From assembly GCA_034437795.1 (NCBI GenBank), contig DAOTTI010000159.1, positions 1 through 27,454 of the forward strand: a DNA stretch of 27,454 nt, in the 5' to 3' direction. The notes under the pieces are model-generated. The model worked only from the letters and a program-made list of their open reading frames with translations, was not told the origin of the DNA and searched no databases. A program made the position numbers and the translations under genes. Source of the DNA: DAOTTI01 sp034437795. GTDB lineage: Bacteria > Chloroflexota > UBA11872 > UBA12225. Below, piece after piece: positions 15,757 through 24,066 of this stretch; position 1 is the first letter of the stretch; every line of letters starts with the position of its first letter.

Positions 15757-16710
15757 ATGAGCGATGCACCCGAGGGCCGGGCCGCAACGGCCGCCACCCT
15801 TGTCCACACCATTGGCCGCCACGTCGACGGCTACTACGGCCACGTGCGCCTGTTCCGCTACGTCTACCGCCCCGAGACGGCGCCGGTGGAGTCGCCCAAG
15901 CCCTACCTCCACCCCGTACGCACGCTGGCCGGGCATACGATCACCCTCTTCCGCCCCCATGACCACGTCTGGCATAAGGGGATCGCCATGACCTGGGCCC
16001 AGCTCTCCGGCCAGAATTTCTGGGGCGGCCCCACCTACGTCCGTGGCCAGGGCTACGTGCAGCTTCCCAACAACGGGCGCATCGAGCACCAGGGCTGGAT
16101 CACCCTGGACGCTGCTCCCCGTCAAGGCGAGGGAGGCGGTGAGCGTCCCGCGCGCCACATGGTCCTGGAGGAGCGGCTGGCCTGGATCACTGCCCAGGGG
16201 GAGACGTGGCTGGCCGAGAGGCGGCGCATGACGGTCCCCGAGATCGTTCCCGAGTTGGGCTACTGGACGCTTGAGTTCGACCTGACGCTGGAGAACACGC
16301 GGGGGCAGGCGCTCGTCTTCGGCTCGCCGACCACCGAGGGGCGTCCCATGGCCGGGTACGGCGGGCTCTTCTGGCGCGGGCCGCGCTCCTTCACCGGCGG
16401 GACGATCCTGGCGGCCGGCGGGCGGGCCGGGCCGGAGGTGATGGGACAGGCCGCCCCGTGGCTGGCCTTCGTCGGCCGGCACGACGGGAGCGGCACCACA
16501 TCCACCCTCGTCTTCCTGGACACCCCCGGCAACCCGCGCTATCCCACCAAGTGGTTCGTGCGTACCACCCCGTACGCCTGCGCCAGCTTCGCGTTTGCCT
16601 TTGACGACGAGCTGGTTCTCCCGCCCGGCGAGGCGCTCCGCCTCCGCTATCGCCTGCTGATCGCCGATGGGGCCTGGTCCCCCGAGCGGATCGAGACCTA
16701 TGCTGGATGA
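15757..16710 (+). CDS. DUF6807 (PmoA-like) family protein
   Basis: A 317-residue soluble protein. It has YVYRPETAPVESPKPYLHPV, then RPHDHVWHKGIAMTWAQL and QNFWGGPTYVRGQGYVQLPN. Later come FGSPTTEGRPMAGYGGLFWR, GPRSFTGG and NPRYPTKWFVRTTPYAC. This Pro/His/Trp-rich pattern with a final all-beta domain is the DUF6807 family, often called PmoA although it is unrelated to methane monooxygenase. Its biochemical role is not established. Family genes commonly sit beside Gfo/Idh/MocA oxidoreductases and sugar-acid enzymes, as here. AAAGGA (15743-15748) is 8 nt before the ATG. A repeat element starts at the base right after the stop codon. Confidence 0.88.
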   Translation: MSDAPEGRAATAATLVHTIGRHVDGYYGHVRLFRYVYRPETAPVESPKPYLHPVRTLAGHTITLFRPHDHVWHKGIAMTWAQLSGQNFWGGPTYVRGQGYVQLPNNGRIEHQGWITLDAAPRQGEGGGERPARHMVLEERLAWITAQGETWLAERRRMTVPEIVPELGYWTLEFDLTLENTRGQALVFGSPTTEGRPMAGYGGLFWRGPRSFTGGTILAAGGRAGPEVMGQAAPWLAFVGRHDGSGTTSTLVFLDTPGNPRYPTKWFVRTTPYACASFAFAFDDELVLPPGEALRLRYRLLIADGAWSPERIETYAG

Positions 16711-16792
16711 TCCACGGCCAGCGACGGGTCCCGTGTCCCTGTGGGAGAGCGGGGCCTGCGCAGCGGGGGGCGGTACGGGCACCGCTCATGAA
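16711..16792 (+). repeat. Dispersed MITE/REP-like element, copy 3
   Basis: It begins TCCACGGCCAGCGACGGG directly after the DUF6807 stop codon. It contains a CCGTGTCCCTGTGGGAGAGCGG hairpin-like core in which GTCCC.. pairs with GGGAG.. imperfectly, and ends CACCGCTCATGAA. Both ends match copy 2 (7885-7984). It lies between the convergent DUF6807 and small-membrane-protein genes. Confidence 0.7.
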
Positions 16793-16840
16793 GAAGCCAG
16801 GCCATGCCTGTACGCCTTCTTGACTGCCGCCAGCCGGCCG

Positions 16841-17089
16841 CTAGACCGGCGAAGGGAGAATGCCTGCCCAGACCAGGAAGGCCAGCCAGCTGACCGCCAG
16901 CAGGAGACAGTACCGCGTCAGCAACAGGCCGGTCACCAGCAGCAGACCGGCGCTGCCGCCGATCGCGAGCAGGACCAGCGGCGCGCCCAGGACGTAGCCG
17001 GCCAGCAGCACCAGCGCCAGCAGCGCCAGCCCGAGGTACGGTGCGTCGCCGGTGAGTAGCCGCCAGAGCAGTGACTCCCGTCCGTACAT
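16841..17089 (-). CDS. Small membrane protein of unknown function
   Basis: An 82-residue protein, MYGRESLLWRLLTGDAPYLG, followed by three predicted membrane segments: LALLALVLLAGYVLGAPLVL, then LLAIGGSAGLLLVTGLLLT, then YCLLLAVSWLAFLVWAGIL. AAGGAGGA lies 8 nt ahead of the ATG at 17089, which argues against the longer in-frame reading from 17503 that is low-complexity and repeat-derived. No family is recognised. It lies 414 nt downstream of the GH4 gene on the same strand. Confidence 0.7.
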   Translation of the reverse strand: MYGRESLLWRLLTGDAPYLGLALLALVLLAGYVLGAPLVLLAIGGSAGLLLVTGLLLTRYCLLLAVSWLAFLVWAGILPSPV

Positions 17090-17503
17090 GACCAGTCCTC
17101 CTTCCACCGCCGGGCTACCGGCTCCTTCCCGCCCCAGTGCGGCGCCGGATCTTCCGTGGTGCGCCGGCCCCGCACCGCCTGCCGCACGCGCAGCGACCCA
17201 CGGCGCCTGCGCCACCGCGAGCGGCAGCATCCGCGGTGCCACCCGCGGATGCTGCGTGACCCGGGGTGGTAGCTCCCCTGGTAGGTCCCGCACCAGCAGG
17301 GACGCGGCGCCGGCAGCCGGGCGGAGTGTGACCAATTCCCACCTGCGGTAACGATGGCGGCTACCCGAAAGTGCCTCCGGCCCTACTGCCAGGAGCGCCT
17401 GTCGCCCCAGGAGATGGCGGGGTGACGATGGCGGCCGCCCCAAGGTGCCTCCGGCCCCGCTCCAGACGTCACTCCTGCCGTTCGCGCGCCCCTGCGGCGC
17501 CAC
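17090..17503. other. Non-coding repeat- and hairpin-bearing spacer
   Basis: No gene is supported here. A strong hairpin GCAGCATCCGCGG (17224-17236) / CCGCGGATGCTGC (17243-17255) has a 13-bp perfect stem and a 6-nt loop. A 33-nt imperfect direct repeat starting ACGATGGCGG lies at 17351-17383 and 17425-17457, just past the GH4 stop. Confidence 0.7.
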
Positions 17504-18847
17504 CTACCGGTAGTGCGCCCTGGCCTCCTGGTGCCCCGGCATGGCCAGCAGGTCCTCCAGCACCGCCACCGCCTGGTCATACGACCGTATCTGATGATTG
17601 TCAAGAATGTTGTACAGGAGCAGGCGCTTGTCGCCGGTCAGGTAGGCCTCGATGCCCCGCTCCATGTGCAGCACCTTGGGCTGGATCACCTGCAGCAGGA
17701 TCTTTCGGGGCAGGGGCGTCATGCGCAGGGGGTGCACGCCAGTCTGGTCGATCCACGCCTGCACCTCCACCGCCACGTCAGGGGCGATCCCTTCTACGAC
17801 GCCCCCGGCGTTGGGCACGTTCACCTGGAAGCGCCCGCCGCGGCCGTGCGCCAGGGCGTCGATGATCGGCACCTGCTGCTCGCGCGTCCTGGTGGTGCCG
17901 AAGACGTCGCTTACCCTGGCATCGGGGTCGCGGACGATGGCCGCGATCTGCGCCAGGCGCTTCTCCAGATTGGCCACGTGCACGGGGCGGGCCAGCTCGG
18001 TGTCGGGGCCGCCCCACGGCTCGCCGAACCACCTCTTTTTCGTCTCCAGGTCGGTGTGATACCACCACGCCGCCTGGCGGGGGGTGTCGCCGATCGGCAT
18101 CAGGCCGAACAGGTGGTACATGTGGATCGCCCCGCGGCTCATCTGGATGTCGTGCGTCCGCGTCGCCACGTGCGTCTCCCAGTAGCGCGGGCCCTCCTCC
18201 TCAATCCAGCGGTCTAGGATGGGGTAGGCGTTGGCGCCGTCGTACAGGAAGTGGGTCAGCCAGATGCAGTGGTTGACGCCCGGCGCCTCCCACGTCACGC
18301 GCGCAGGGTCCAGCCCCGGTGTTTTACAAATGTCAAGATAGCCGTAATGGCCGTGGCAGAGCCCGATCACCTTGGCGCGGGTGAGGCGGGCCATGAGCGT
18401 GGTGCCGTCGAAGACGGGGTTCCCGCTCTGGATCAGCCAGGCGTCGGGGCAGATCCGCTCCACGTCGCGGGCCACGCCCAGCATCAGCTCGAAGTTGTAG
18501 AAGTGCCCGATGGACGCGGCGCCGTAGTAGTACCCGTGGCGCGCCGTCAGCTCCCGCACCGCCCTGGCGTGGTAGTGCCCCTTGGCATCGGCCGTATTGA
18601 TCACGAAGTCGGCGTCTGCCAGCGCCTGCTGCCGGTCGGTCGTCTGCTCGAAGCGCAGGTCGGCGCCCAGCTCGCGGCTGTAGCGTTCCGCCAGGGCAGT
18701 GATGTTCGCCAAGCGGGCGGCGTCGATGTCCATGAAGGAGACGATGGACCCCTTCAGGTTCTCTGTCAGGCAAAGGTCCTTCACCAGCCCCAGGGAGAAG
18801 GTCGCGCTCCCCGCCCCAATGACGGCGATCTTTACTGTCTTTACCAC
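17504..18847 (-). CDS. Family 4 glycoside hydrolase (alpha-galactosidase/glucosidase-like, NAD- and metal-dependent)
   Basis: A 447-residue protein. The N-terminal Rossmann motif KIAVIGAGSATFSLGLVKDL is followed by the acidic strand VSFMDID. GH4 sites are QSGNPV (about 140-145), GLCHGHYG with C164-H165, and GVNHCIWLTHF with N192-H193. C164 and H193 correspond to the usual Mn2+ ligands. The family cleaves alpha- or beta-glycosides by a redox-assisted elimination needing NAD+ and a divalent metal. The CH-G rather than a phosphate-binding pattern suggests a non-phosphorylated alpha-glycoside, but that is inference. The start is GTG at 18847: GAGGAG sits 8 nt ahead, and the longer reading from 18943 lacks family similarity. 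It is divergent from the cox operon. Confidence 0.92.
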   Translation of the reverse strand: MVKTVKIAVIGAGSATFSLGLVKDLCLTENLKGSIVSFMDIDAARLANITALAERYSRELGADLRFEQTTDRQQALADADFVINTADAKGHYHARAVRELTARHGYYYGAASIGHFYNFELMLGVARDVERICPDAWLIQSGNPVFDGTTLMARLTRAKVIGLCHGHYGYLDICKTPGLDPARVTWEAPGVNHCIWLTHFLYDGANAYPILDRWIEEEGPRYWETHVATRTHDIQMSRGAIHMYHLFGLMPIGDTPRQAAWWYHTDLETKKRWFGEPWGGPDTELARPVHVANLEKRLAQIAAIVRDPDARVSDVFGTTRTREQQVPIIDALAHGRGGRFQVNVPNAGGVVEGIAPDVAVEVQAWIDQTGVHPLRMTPLPRKILLQVIQPKVLHMERGIEAYLTGDKRLLLYNILDNHQIRSYDQAVAVLEDLLAMPGHQEARAHYR

Positions 18848-19160
18848 TTGATTTACTCCTCTCAGCTTTCCTGTCGGGCCGCCAGGCGCACGCCGGCCCT
18901 CTCCGGAACCGCAGCCGGCTTGCCCTGTGGCCCCTGGGGCCATGTGGCGCGGCGGATTGCGGCTCAGCGCGCCAGAATGCTACAACCCCATCGAGTTTCG
19001 AGTCCGGCGGCTCGAGCCGGGGGCATCTGGCTTCCTCCCAGATCGATCTATGCCAGCCTTAGTAGGGCATGGACCTGGTGGCCAGCCTGGAGCTCGGGGC
19101 CCGTAACGAAGCCTGAAACGCGCACACCTCAACTTTGCGACGTGGAGAAGGTTCTTGAAC
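18848..19160. other. Divergent intergenic region between GH4 and coxB
   Basis: These 313 nt must hold promoters for both directions, yet no clear -35/-10 pair is seen. A palindrome TGGCCCCTGGGGCCA is at 18928-18942. No gene or known repeat copy is recognised. Confidence 0.5.
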
Positions 19161-20327
19161 GTGCTGTATCGCGGCGGGGGTGAGGCCTTGCCAGACGCCC
19201 GGCCCCATGCCACCGCGGTTCTCTCCAAGGCCTCCGGAGCAGCGGGGCGTGGCGGCGCTGCCCGGCGGGGCTCCTGGCGGCGCTGGCCCCTACCGGGCCT
19301 TCCCGTAGGGGTGGTTGCTGTCTTCCTGGCCCTCTGGCTTGCCGGCTGCGCCACGGGCAACCCGCAATCGACGATCGACCCCAAGGGGCCCTTCGCGCGG
19401 CACATCTATGACCTGTTCGTGACCTGGATCTTCTGGCCGGCGGTGGCCGTCTTCGTCATCGTGGAGGGGCTGCTGCTGTACGCCGTCTGGCGCTTCCGCG
19501 GGCGCGAGGGGGACCCGCTGCCGGCGCAGATCCACGGCAACACCCGCCTGGAGATCACCTGGACGCTGATCCCGGCCATCATCCTGATCGTCATCCTCTT
19601 CTTTACCTTCCGCACCCAGGCCGTGCTGGCCACGCCCCCGCCGGGCGACGCCATCACCGTGCGGGTCATCGGCCACCAGTGGTGGTGGGAGTTCGAATAT
19701 CCGGACTACGGGTTCACCACGGCCAATGAGATGCACATCCCCGTCGGCGTGCCGGTCATCATCCAGCTGGAATCGGCCGACGTGATCCACTCCTTCTGGG
19801 TGCCCCACCTGGCGGGCAAGACGGACGCCATTCCGGGCCGGATCAACCGCATCTGGCTGCAGGCCGATGAGCCGGGCGTCTACAGCGGGCAGTGCGCCGA
19901 GTTCTGCGGTATCCAGCACGCCCTGATGCGCCTACTCGTCATCGCCGAACCGCGTAGCGAATTTGAGCGCTGGGCGCGCAACGAGCGGAGCATCCCCATC
20001 GCCACCGCCCCCACGCCGACGCCGGCCCCCGGCACGCCGGAATCGTTGGTCAGCCAGGGGGCGCAACTCTTCGCCACTGGCGCTTGCGTCACCTGCCATA
20101 CCGTGCGCGGCACGCCGGCCCAGGGCAAGGTCGGCCCCGAGCTGACGCACTTTGGCAGCCGGCGCACGATCGCGGCCAACACCCTGCCGAAAGACGAGAA
20201 GGGCGAGAACCTGAAACGCTGGCTGCGCAACCCGCAGGCGGTCAAGCCCGGCGCGCTGATGCCGAACCTGAACCTGAGCGAGCAGGACGTGGAGGCGCTG
20301 GCCGCCTACCTGCAGAGCCTGAAATAG
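19161..20327 (+). CDS. coxB: Cytochrome c oxidase subunit II with fused cytochrome c domain (caa3 type)
   Basis: A 388-residue lipoprotein. The signal segment VGVVAVFLALWLAGC puts the lipid-modified Cys at 63. Two membrane helices follow (about 80-165). The CuA domain has HQWWWEFEYP, H210, and C245-AEF-C249 with H253 and M256. A Pro/Thr linker (about 283-295) leads to a class I cytochrome c domain with CVTCH (C309, C312, H313) and the axial M367 in ALMPNL. Electrons enter through this heme and pass to CuA and then subunit I. The GTG at 19161 is preferred because GGAGAAGG lies about 9 nt ahead; a TTG at 19155 is closer than ideal. It is the first gene of the oxidase operon, with coxA 133 nt downstream. 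Confidence 0.95.
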   Translation: MLYRGGGEALPDARPHATAVLSKASGAAGRGGAARRGSWRRWPLPGLPVGVVAVFLALWLAGCATGNPQSTIDPKGPFARHIYDLFVTWIFWPAVAVFVIVEGLLLYAVWRFRGREGDPLPAQIHGNTRLEITWTLIPAIILIVILFFTFRTQAVLATPPPGDAITVRVIGHQWWWEFEYPDYGFTTANEMHIPVGVPVIIQLESADVIHSFWVPHLAGKTDAIPGRINRIWLQADEPGVYSGQCAEFCGIQHALMRLLVIAEPRSEFERWARNERSIPIATAPTPTPAPGTPESLVSQGAQLFATGACVTCHTVRGTPAQGKVGPELTHFGSRRTIAANTLPKDEKGENLKRWLRNPQAVKPGALMPNLNLSEQDVEALAAYLQSLK

Positions 20328-20460
20328 GCCATAATTTCGGCAGGACGTGGCGCTGAGAGTGTGGATCTGAGACCAAGGTGAGATTTCTCGTGAGATCTCG
20401 CTAGAGACTAGGAGAGAGGTCGGCCACGCAAGAGGTCGATCAGGTAGCAGAGGAATTAGC

Positions 20461-22473
20461 ATGGCAGCCGAGGTTGCAGCACCCAGGGCCCCCACCGCTC
20501 CGGCGGCCCCAGCCGTGGAGGTGGCTCCGCCGATCACGGTCCGTGAGTGGGCCGGCTGGCAATGGCTGGCCACGGTCGACCACAAGAAGATCGGCATCCT
20601 GTATTTCCTGTCCGCCTGGTTCTTCTTCCTGGTGGGTGGCGTGGAGGCGTTGTTGATCCGCACGCAGCTGATCGTGCCCAACAACACCTTCCTGCATCCG
20701 GACGTCTTCAACCAGATGTTCACGATGCACGCCACGACCATGATCTTCCTGGCCATCATGCCCATGAGCGTCGGCCTGGCCAACTTCGTCGTGCCGCTGA
20801 TGATCGGGGCGGGCGACATGGCCTACCCGCGCCTGAACGCCTTCAGCTACTGGGTGTTCCTGGCCGGCGCCATCTTCCTGCACCTGAGCTTCCTCATGGG
20901 CGGCGCGCCGAACGTCGGCTGGTTTGGCTACGCCCCGCTGACGGAGAAGCCCTACTCGCCGGCGCTGGAGCTACACGGCGGAGGCGTCGACTTCTGGATC
21001 CTGGGCCTGCAGCTCCTGGGCGTGGCCTCTGTGGCCGGCGCGATCAACTTCATCATCACCATCCTCAAGCTCCGCGCGCCGGGCATGACCTTCATGCGTC
21101 TGCCGCTCTTCGCCTGGATGACGCTGATCGTCTCCTTCCTGATCGTCTTCGCCTTCCCCAGCCTGACTGTCGGCCTCATCCTGCTCCTGTTCGACCGGAT
21201 GTTCGGCTCGCACTTCTTCGTTCCCGCCGGGGGCGGCGACCCGCTGCTGTGGCAGCACCTGTTCTGGTTCTTCGGCCACCCGGAGGTCTACATCCTGATC
21301 CTGCCGGCGATGGGCATCGTGTCCGAGGTGCTGCCGGTCTTCTCCCGCAAGCCGATCTTCGGCTACTCCTTCGTCGCCTACTCCGGCGTGGCCATCGGCT
21401 TCCTGGGCTTTACCGTCTGGGCGCACCACATGTTCGCCACTGGCCTGGGCGACATCGCCAACGGGGCCTTCGCCACGGGCAGCTTCCTGATCGGCGTCCC
21501 GACGGGGGTGAAGATCTTCAACTGGATCGGCACGCTCTGGGGCGGCTCAATCCGCTTCAAGACGCCGATGCTCTTCGCCGTCGGCTTCATTGCCATGTTC
21601 ATCATCGGCGGCATCTCCGGCATCTCTCTTGCCTCGCCGCCGGTCGACCTGCAGCAGACGGATAGCTACTACGTAGTGGCACACATTCACTACGTGCTCT
21701 TTGGCGGGGCGATCATGGGCCTGACCGCCGGCACGTACTACTGGTGGCCCAAGATCTTTGGCCGCTTCCTGGACGACCGCCTCGGCAAGCTGCACTTCTG
21801 GCTGCTGATGATCGGCTTCAACCTGGCCTTCTTCCCGATGCACTGGCTCGGGACGGAGGGCATGCCCCGGCGCATCTACACCTACTTCCCGGGCCACGGC
21901 TTCGAGGTCTGGAACATGGTCTCGACCATCGGGGCCTACATCCTGGGCGTCTCCATCCTGATCTTCCTGGCCAACATGCTGCTCTCCTTCCGCCGGCCGG
22001 CCGGCGAGGTGGGCAACAACCCGTGGGAGGGGGCCACCCTGGAGTGGGCCACCACCTCGCCGCCTCCGCCGTACAACTTCGAGGCCATTCCCATCGTGTA
22101 CAGCCGCTACCCGCTCTGGGAGGACCGCCACATCGAGGAGCATGGCGTCACCGCCCCGCGTACCGCCACCGACGCCATCAGCCACCCCACCACGACGCAG
22201 GAGACGGAAGCGGTCGTCGCCGTCCGGACTGCCGAGGCGCCAGCGGAGCACCAGGCGCCGGCAGAGCACGGGGAGCCGGCTGGGCATGCCGGCGGGCACA
22301 CCTTCCACCTGCCAGCGCCGACGATCTTCCCGCTGGTCGTCGCCTTCGGCCTGCTGCTGATCGCCTTCGCCTTCCTCTTCGCCCCTGCGGTGCTGAAGAT
22401 TACGTTCCTGGTCACGGGTGCCGTGTACATAGTGGCCGGCATCTACGGCTGGGTGAAGCAAGTCTCTGAGTGA
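20461..22473 (+). CDS. coxA: Cytochrome c oxidase subunit I (A1-type heme-copper oxidase) with C-terminal extension
   Basis: A 670-residue membrane protein with the 12 helices of subunit I. Heme a ligands are H90 (MFTMHATTMIF) and H410. The heme a3 ligand is H408 (VAHIHYVLFG). CuB ligands are H273, H322 and H323, with Y277 for the His-Tyr crosslink. The D-channel entry Asp is D119 (GAGDMAYPRLN), and E275 in FFGHPEVY is the gating Glu, which makes it A1 type. The usual end is followed by an Ala/Glu/His-rich linker (about 570-610) and two extra helices (FPLVVAFGLLLIAFAFLFAP and the next segment). AGAGGA is 6 nt before the ATG. It reduces O2 to water and pumps protons with the neighbouring subunits. 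Confidence 0.97.
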   Translation: MAAEVAAPRAPTAPAAPAVEVAPPITVREWAGWQWLATVDHKKIGILYFLSAWFFFLVGGVEALLIRTQLIVPNNTFLHPDVFNQMFTMHATTMIFLAIMPMSVGLANFVVPLMIGAGDMAYPRLNAFSYWVFLAGAIFLHLSFLMGGAPNVGWFGYAPLTEKPYSPALELHGGGVDFWILGLQLLGVASVAGAINFIITILKLRAPGMTFMRLPLFAWMTLIVSFLIVFAFPSLTVGLILLLFDRMFGSHFFVPAGGGDPLLWQHLFWFFGHPEVYILILPAMGIVSEVLPVFSRKPIFGYSFVAYSGVAIGFLGFTVWAHHMFATGLGDIANGAFATGSFLIGVPTGVKIFNWIGTLWGGSIRFKTPMLFAVGFIAMFIIGGISGISLASPPVDLQQTDSYYVVAHIHYVLFGGAIMGLTAGTYYWWPKIFGRFLDDRLGKLHFWLLMIGFNLAFFPMHWLGTEGMPRRIYTYFPGHGFEVWNMVSTIGAYILGVSILIFLANMLLSFRRPAGEVGNNPWEGATLEWATTSPPPPYNFEAIPIVYSRYPLWEDRHIEEHGVTAPRTATDAISHPTTTQETEAVVAVRTAEAPAEHQAPAEHGEPAGHAGGHTFHLPAPTIFPLVVAFGLLLIAFAFLFAPAVLKITFLVTGAVYIVAGIYGWVKQVSE

Positions 22474-22552
22474 GGTGGTGATCAGGTGGAGATCAGGTTG
22501 TTGGCAAGTTGTGGTAAGCGATCCCCACTTGATCCCTACTTGATCCGCACTT
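22474..22552. repeat. 11-nt tandem repeats between coxA and coxC
   Basis: Two 11-nt units GGTGGTGATCA/GGTGGAGATCA (22474-22495) begin directly after the coxA stop. Three more 11-nt units GATCCCCACTT, GATCCCTACTT and GATCCGCACTT run from 22520 to 22552. They fill most of the 97-nt spacer ahead of the coxC ribosome site. Confidence 0.8.
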
Positions 22553-22570
22553 GACCACATCGAGGAGAGC

Positions 22571-23185
22571 ATGGCTGCAGTCACCACTGATCACTCGCCA
22601 GGGGCCGCGGTCGAGCGTGCCCCCACCGGCCTGGAGGGGCTCGACATCCGCAAGCTGGGGATGTGGTGCTTCCTTGGTTCGGAGTGCATCTTCTTCGGCG
22701 CGCTGATCGGGACGTACTATGTCTACCGGCCCCAGATCTTCGCCAACGAGCCGCACCCGCACCACGTCCTGGACATCGGCTTCACTGCGTTCCTGGCGTT
22801 CATCCTGCTCATGAGCAGCTTGACCATGGTGCTGGCGCTCTCCGCCATCCAGCACAATTTGCGGCGGGCCGGATCCCTGTGGCTTCTGGCCACCGCCTTC
22901 CTGGGCACCTGCTTCCTGGCCGGCCAGGCCTATGAGTTCACCAAGCTGGCCCATGAGGGGGTGACGCTTGCCAGCGGCACCTTTGGCCAGTCCTTCCTCA
23001 CCCTGACTGGCTTCCACGGTACCCACGTCTTCGTGGGTGTGCTCTGGCTGCTCGCCTGCTTCGCCCGCGCCATCCGTGGGGGCTTCCACGCCGGCAACTA
23101 CGTCGGCGTGGAGATTGCCGGCCTCTACTGGCACTTCGTCGACCTCGTCTGGGTCGCCATCTTCACCCTTGTCTACCTGATGTAA
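22571..23185 (+). CDS. coxC: Cytochrome c oxidase subunit III
   Basis: A 204-residue protein with five predicted helices, the short form of subunit III that lacks the first two helices. Conserved stretches are KLGMWCFLGSECIFFGALIG, with the family Glu; AGQAYEFTKL; and GFHGTHVFVGVLWLLACF. It ends EIAGLYWHFVDLVWVAIFTL, the usual C-terminal signature. It binds subunit I and helps proton uptake and complex stability. GAGGAG lies 3 nt before the ATG, a tight spacing. Same operon as coxB and coxA. Confidence 0.95.
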   Translation: MAAVTTDHSPGAAVERAPTGLEGLDIRKLGMWCFLGSECIFFGALIGTYYVYRPQIFANEPHPHHVLDIGFTAFLAFILLMSSLTMVLALSAIQHNLRRAGSLWLLATAFLGTCFLAGQAYEFTKLAHEGVTLASGTFGQSFLTLTGFHGTHVFVGVLWLLACFARAIRGGFHAGNYVGVEIAGLYWHFVDLVWVAIFTLVYLM

Positions 23186-23227
23186 TCGTTCCTGCAGACC
23201 TGCACCAGCAACCAGCACCGACCCGAT

Positions 23228-23276
23228 ATGCCTTTTGCGCAGTAGGCATTACGGATTACGCAGTACACAGTACCCC
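23228..23276. repeat. Heptad-phased repeat in the coxC-coxD spacer
   Basis: Six consecutive 7-nt blocks read TGCGCAG, TAGGCAT, TACGGAT, TACGCAG, TACACAG, TACCCCG. The last runs into the coxD ribosome-binding site. The period matches the arrays at 665-726 and 3391-3471, though the sequence differs. Confidence 0.65.
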
Positions 23277-23287
23277 GAGGAGCCACT

Positions 23288-23749
23288 ATGGCCCAGGCCC
23301 ACAGCGCGCACCCAACTCCTGTAGCCGTCGCCCAGCCGGTGCATGCCGGAGAGCGCGCCCATCCCAAACCGATCGTTTACGTCACCGTCTTCTTTTTCCT
23401 GTTCGTCCTCACTGCGCTGGAGGTGAGCGTAACCACGCCGCTCTGGCCGTCGGCCATCCTGCCCGTAGTTCCCTCCCTCCTGGCCCTCGCCGTGGCCAAG
23501 GGCTCGCTCATCGTCCTCTTCTACATGCACCTCAAGTTTGATAGCCGCGCCTATGCGGGCTTCTTCCTGGCAGGGCTGATCATCGCTATCTCGATGATCC
23601 TCAGCTTCATGGCCCTCTTCCTGGCGCATTACCGCCAGCCCTGGAACGACGCTCAGGCCAGGGAGCAAGGCATCCTGCGGTCCACTGGCGCCCACGCCAC
23701 GGGCACCCCGGCAGCCTCCACCACCTCGTCCAGCACCGCCGGACACTAA
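23288..23749 (+). CDS. coxD: Cytochrome c oxidase subunit IV (caa3 type)
   Basis: A 153-residue protein. A hydrophilic His/Pro-rich N-terminus is followed by three membrane segments: YVTVFFFLFVLTALEVSV, then LPVVPSLLALAVAKGSLIVL with FYMHLKFD, then FFLAGLIIAISMILSFMALF. The FYMHLK loop and overall layout match prokaryotic subunit IV of caa3 oxidases. The last 35 residues form a Thr/Ser/Ala-rich tail. GAGGAG is 5 nt before the ATG. It assembles with subunits I-III. Confidence 0.92.
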   Translation: MAQAHSAHPTPVAVAQPVHAGERAHPKPIVYVTVFFFLFVLTALEVSVTTPLWPSAILPVVPSLLALAVAKGSLIVLFYMHLKFDSRAYAGFFLAGLIIAISMILSFMALFLAHYRQPWNDAQAREQGILRSTGAHATGTPAASTTSSSTAGH

Positions 23750-24066
23750 GCGAGTGCGAGCGCGCCCGCGACGCGGCGCTTCCTGGCGCGTTGGCGGGGC
23801 ACGCTTCAAGGGCCACGTGTGGCGTCCGTGCTCGGCGTGGCGGGCGAGCCTGCGTGGTGGTGGCAGGGCGGGTCGGGCTCGGAGGCCACGGCCGATGCCC
23901 GTGCTCGGGGCGCGCCGCCATCGCTCCAGAGGCCGATGCACCTGCAGGGAAGTCCTTCGTAGGTTCGCAATCTGGGTGGATCCCCAATGTGGGGCATCGA
24001 CGAAGGACTGAGGACCGGTGGCGACAGAGCTTGTCCGGCGCCGGCAGAGCGCCGGGCTACTGAGCA
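23750..24066. other. Spacer between coxD and ctaG with an inverted repeat
   Basis: No gene is supported in these 317 nt. AGTCCTTCGT (23951-23960) and ACGAAGGACT (24000-24009) are a perfect 10-bp inverted repeat enclosing a smaller palindrome, CCCCAATGTGGGG. Near the right end is GGCGCCGG..GCGCCGGG, another short hairpin. Confidence 0.6.

Noticed and set aside
15757..16710. Particulate methane monooxygenase subunit (PmoA)
   Set aside because: The name attached to DUF6807 proteins is historical; this is a soluble protein with no membrane helices and no pmoB/pmoC neighbours.
17224..17255. Intrinsic terminator
   Set aside because: The hairpin is strong but no T-run (or A-run on the other strand) adjoins it.
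16841..17503. 220-residue reading of the small membrane protein
   Set aside because: The first 138 residues come from spacer repeats and a hairpin; the ribosome site supports the ATG at 17089.
20440..22587. Long minus-strand frames opposite coxA
   Set aside because: They are charged, low-complexity translations antisense to a gene with all heme and copper ligands in place.
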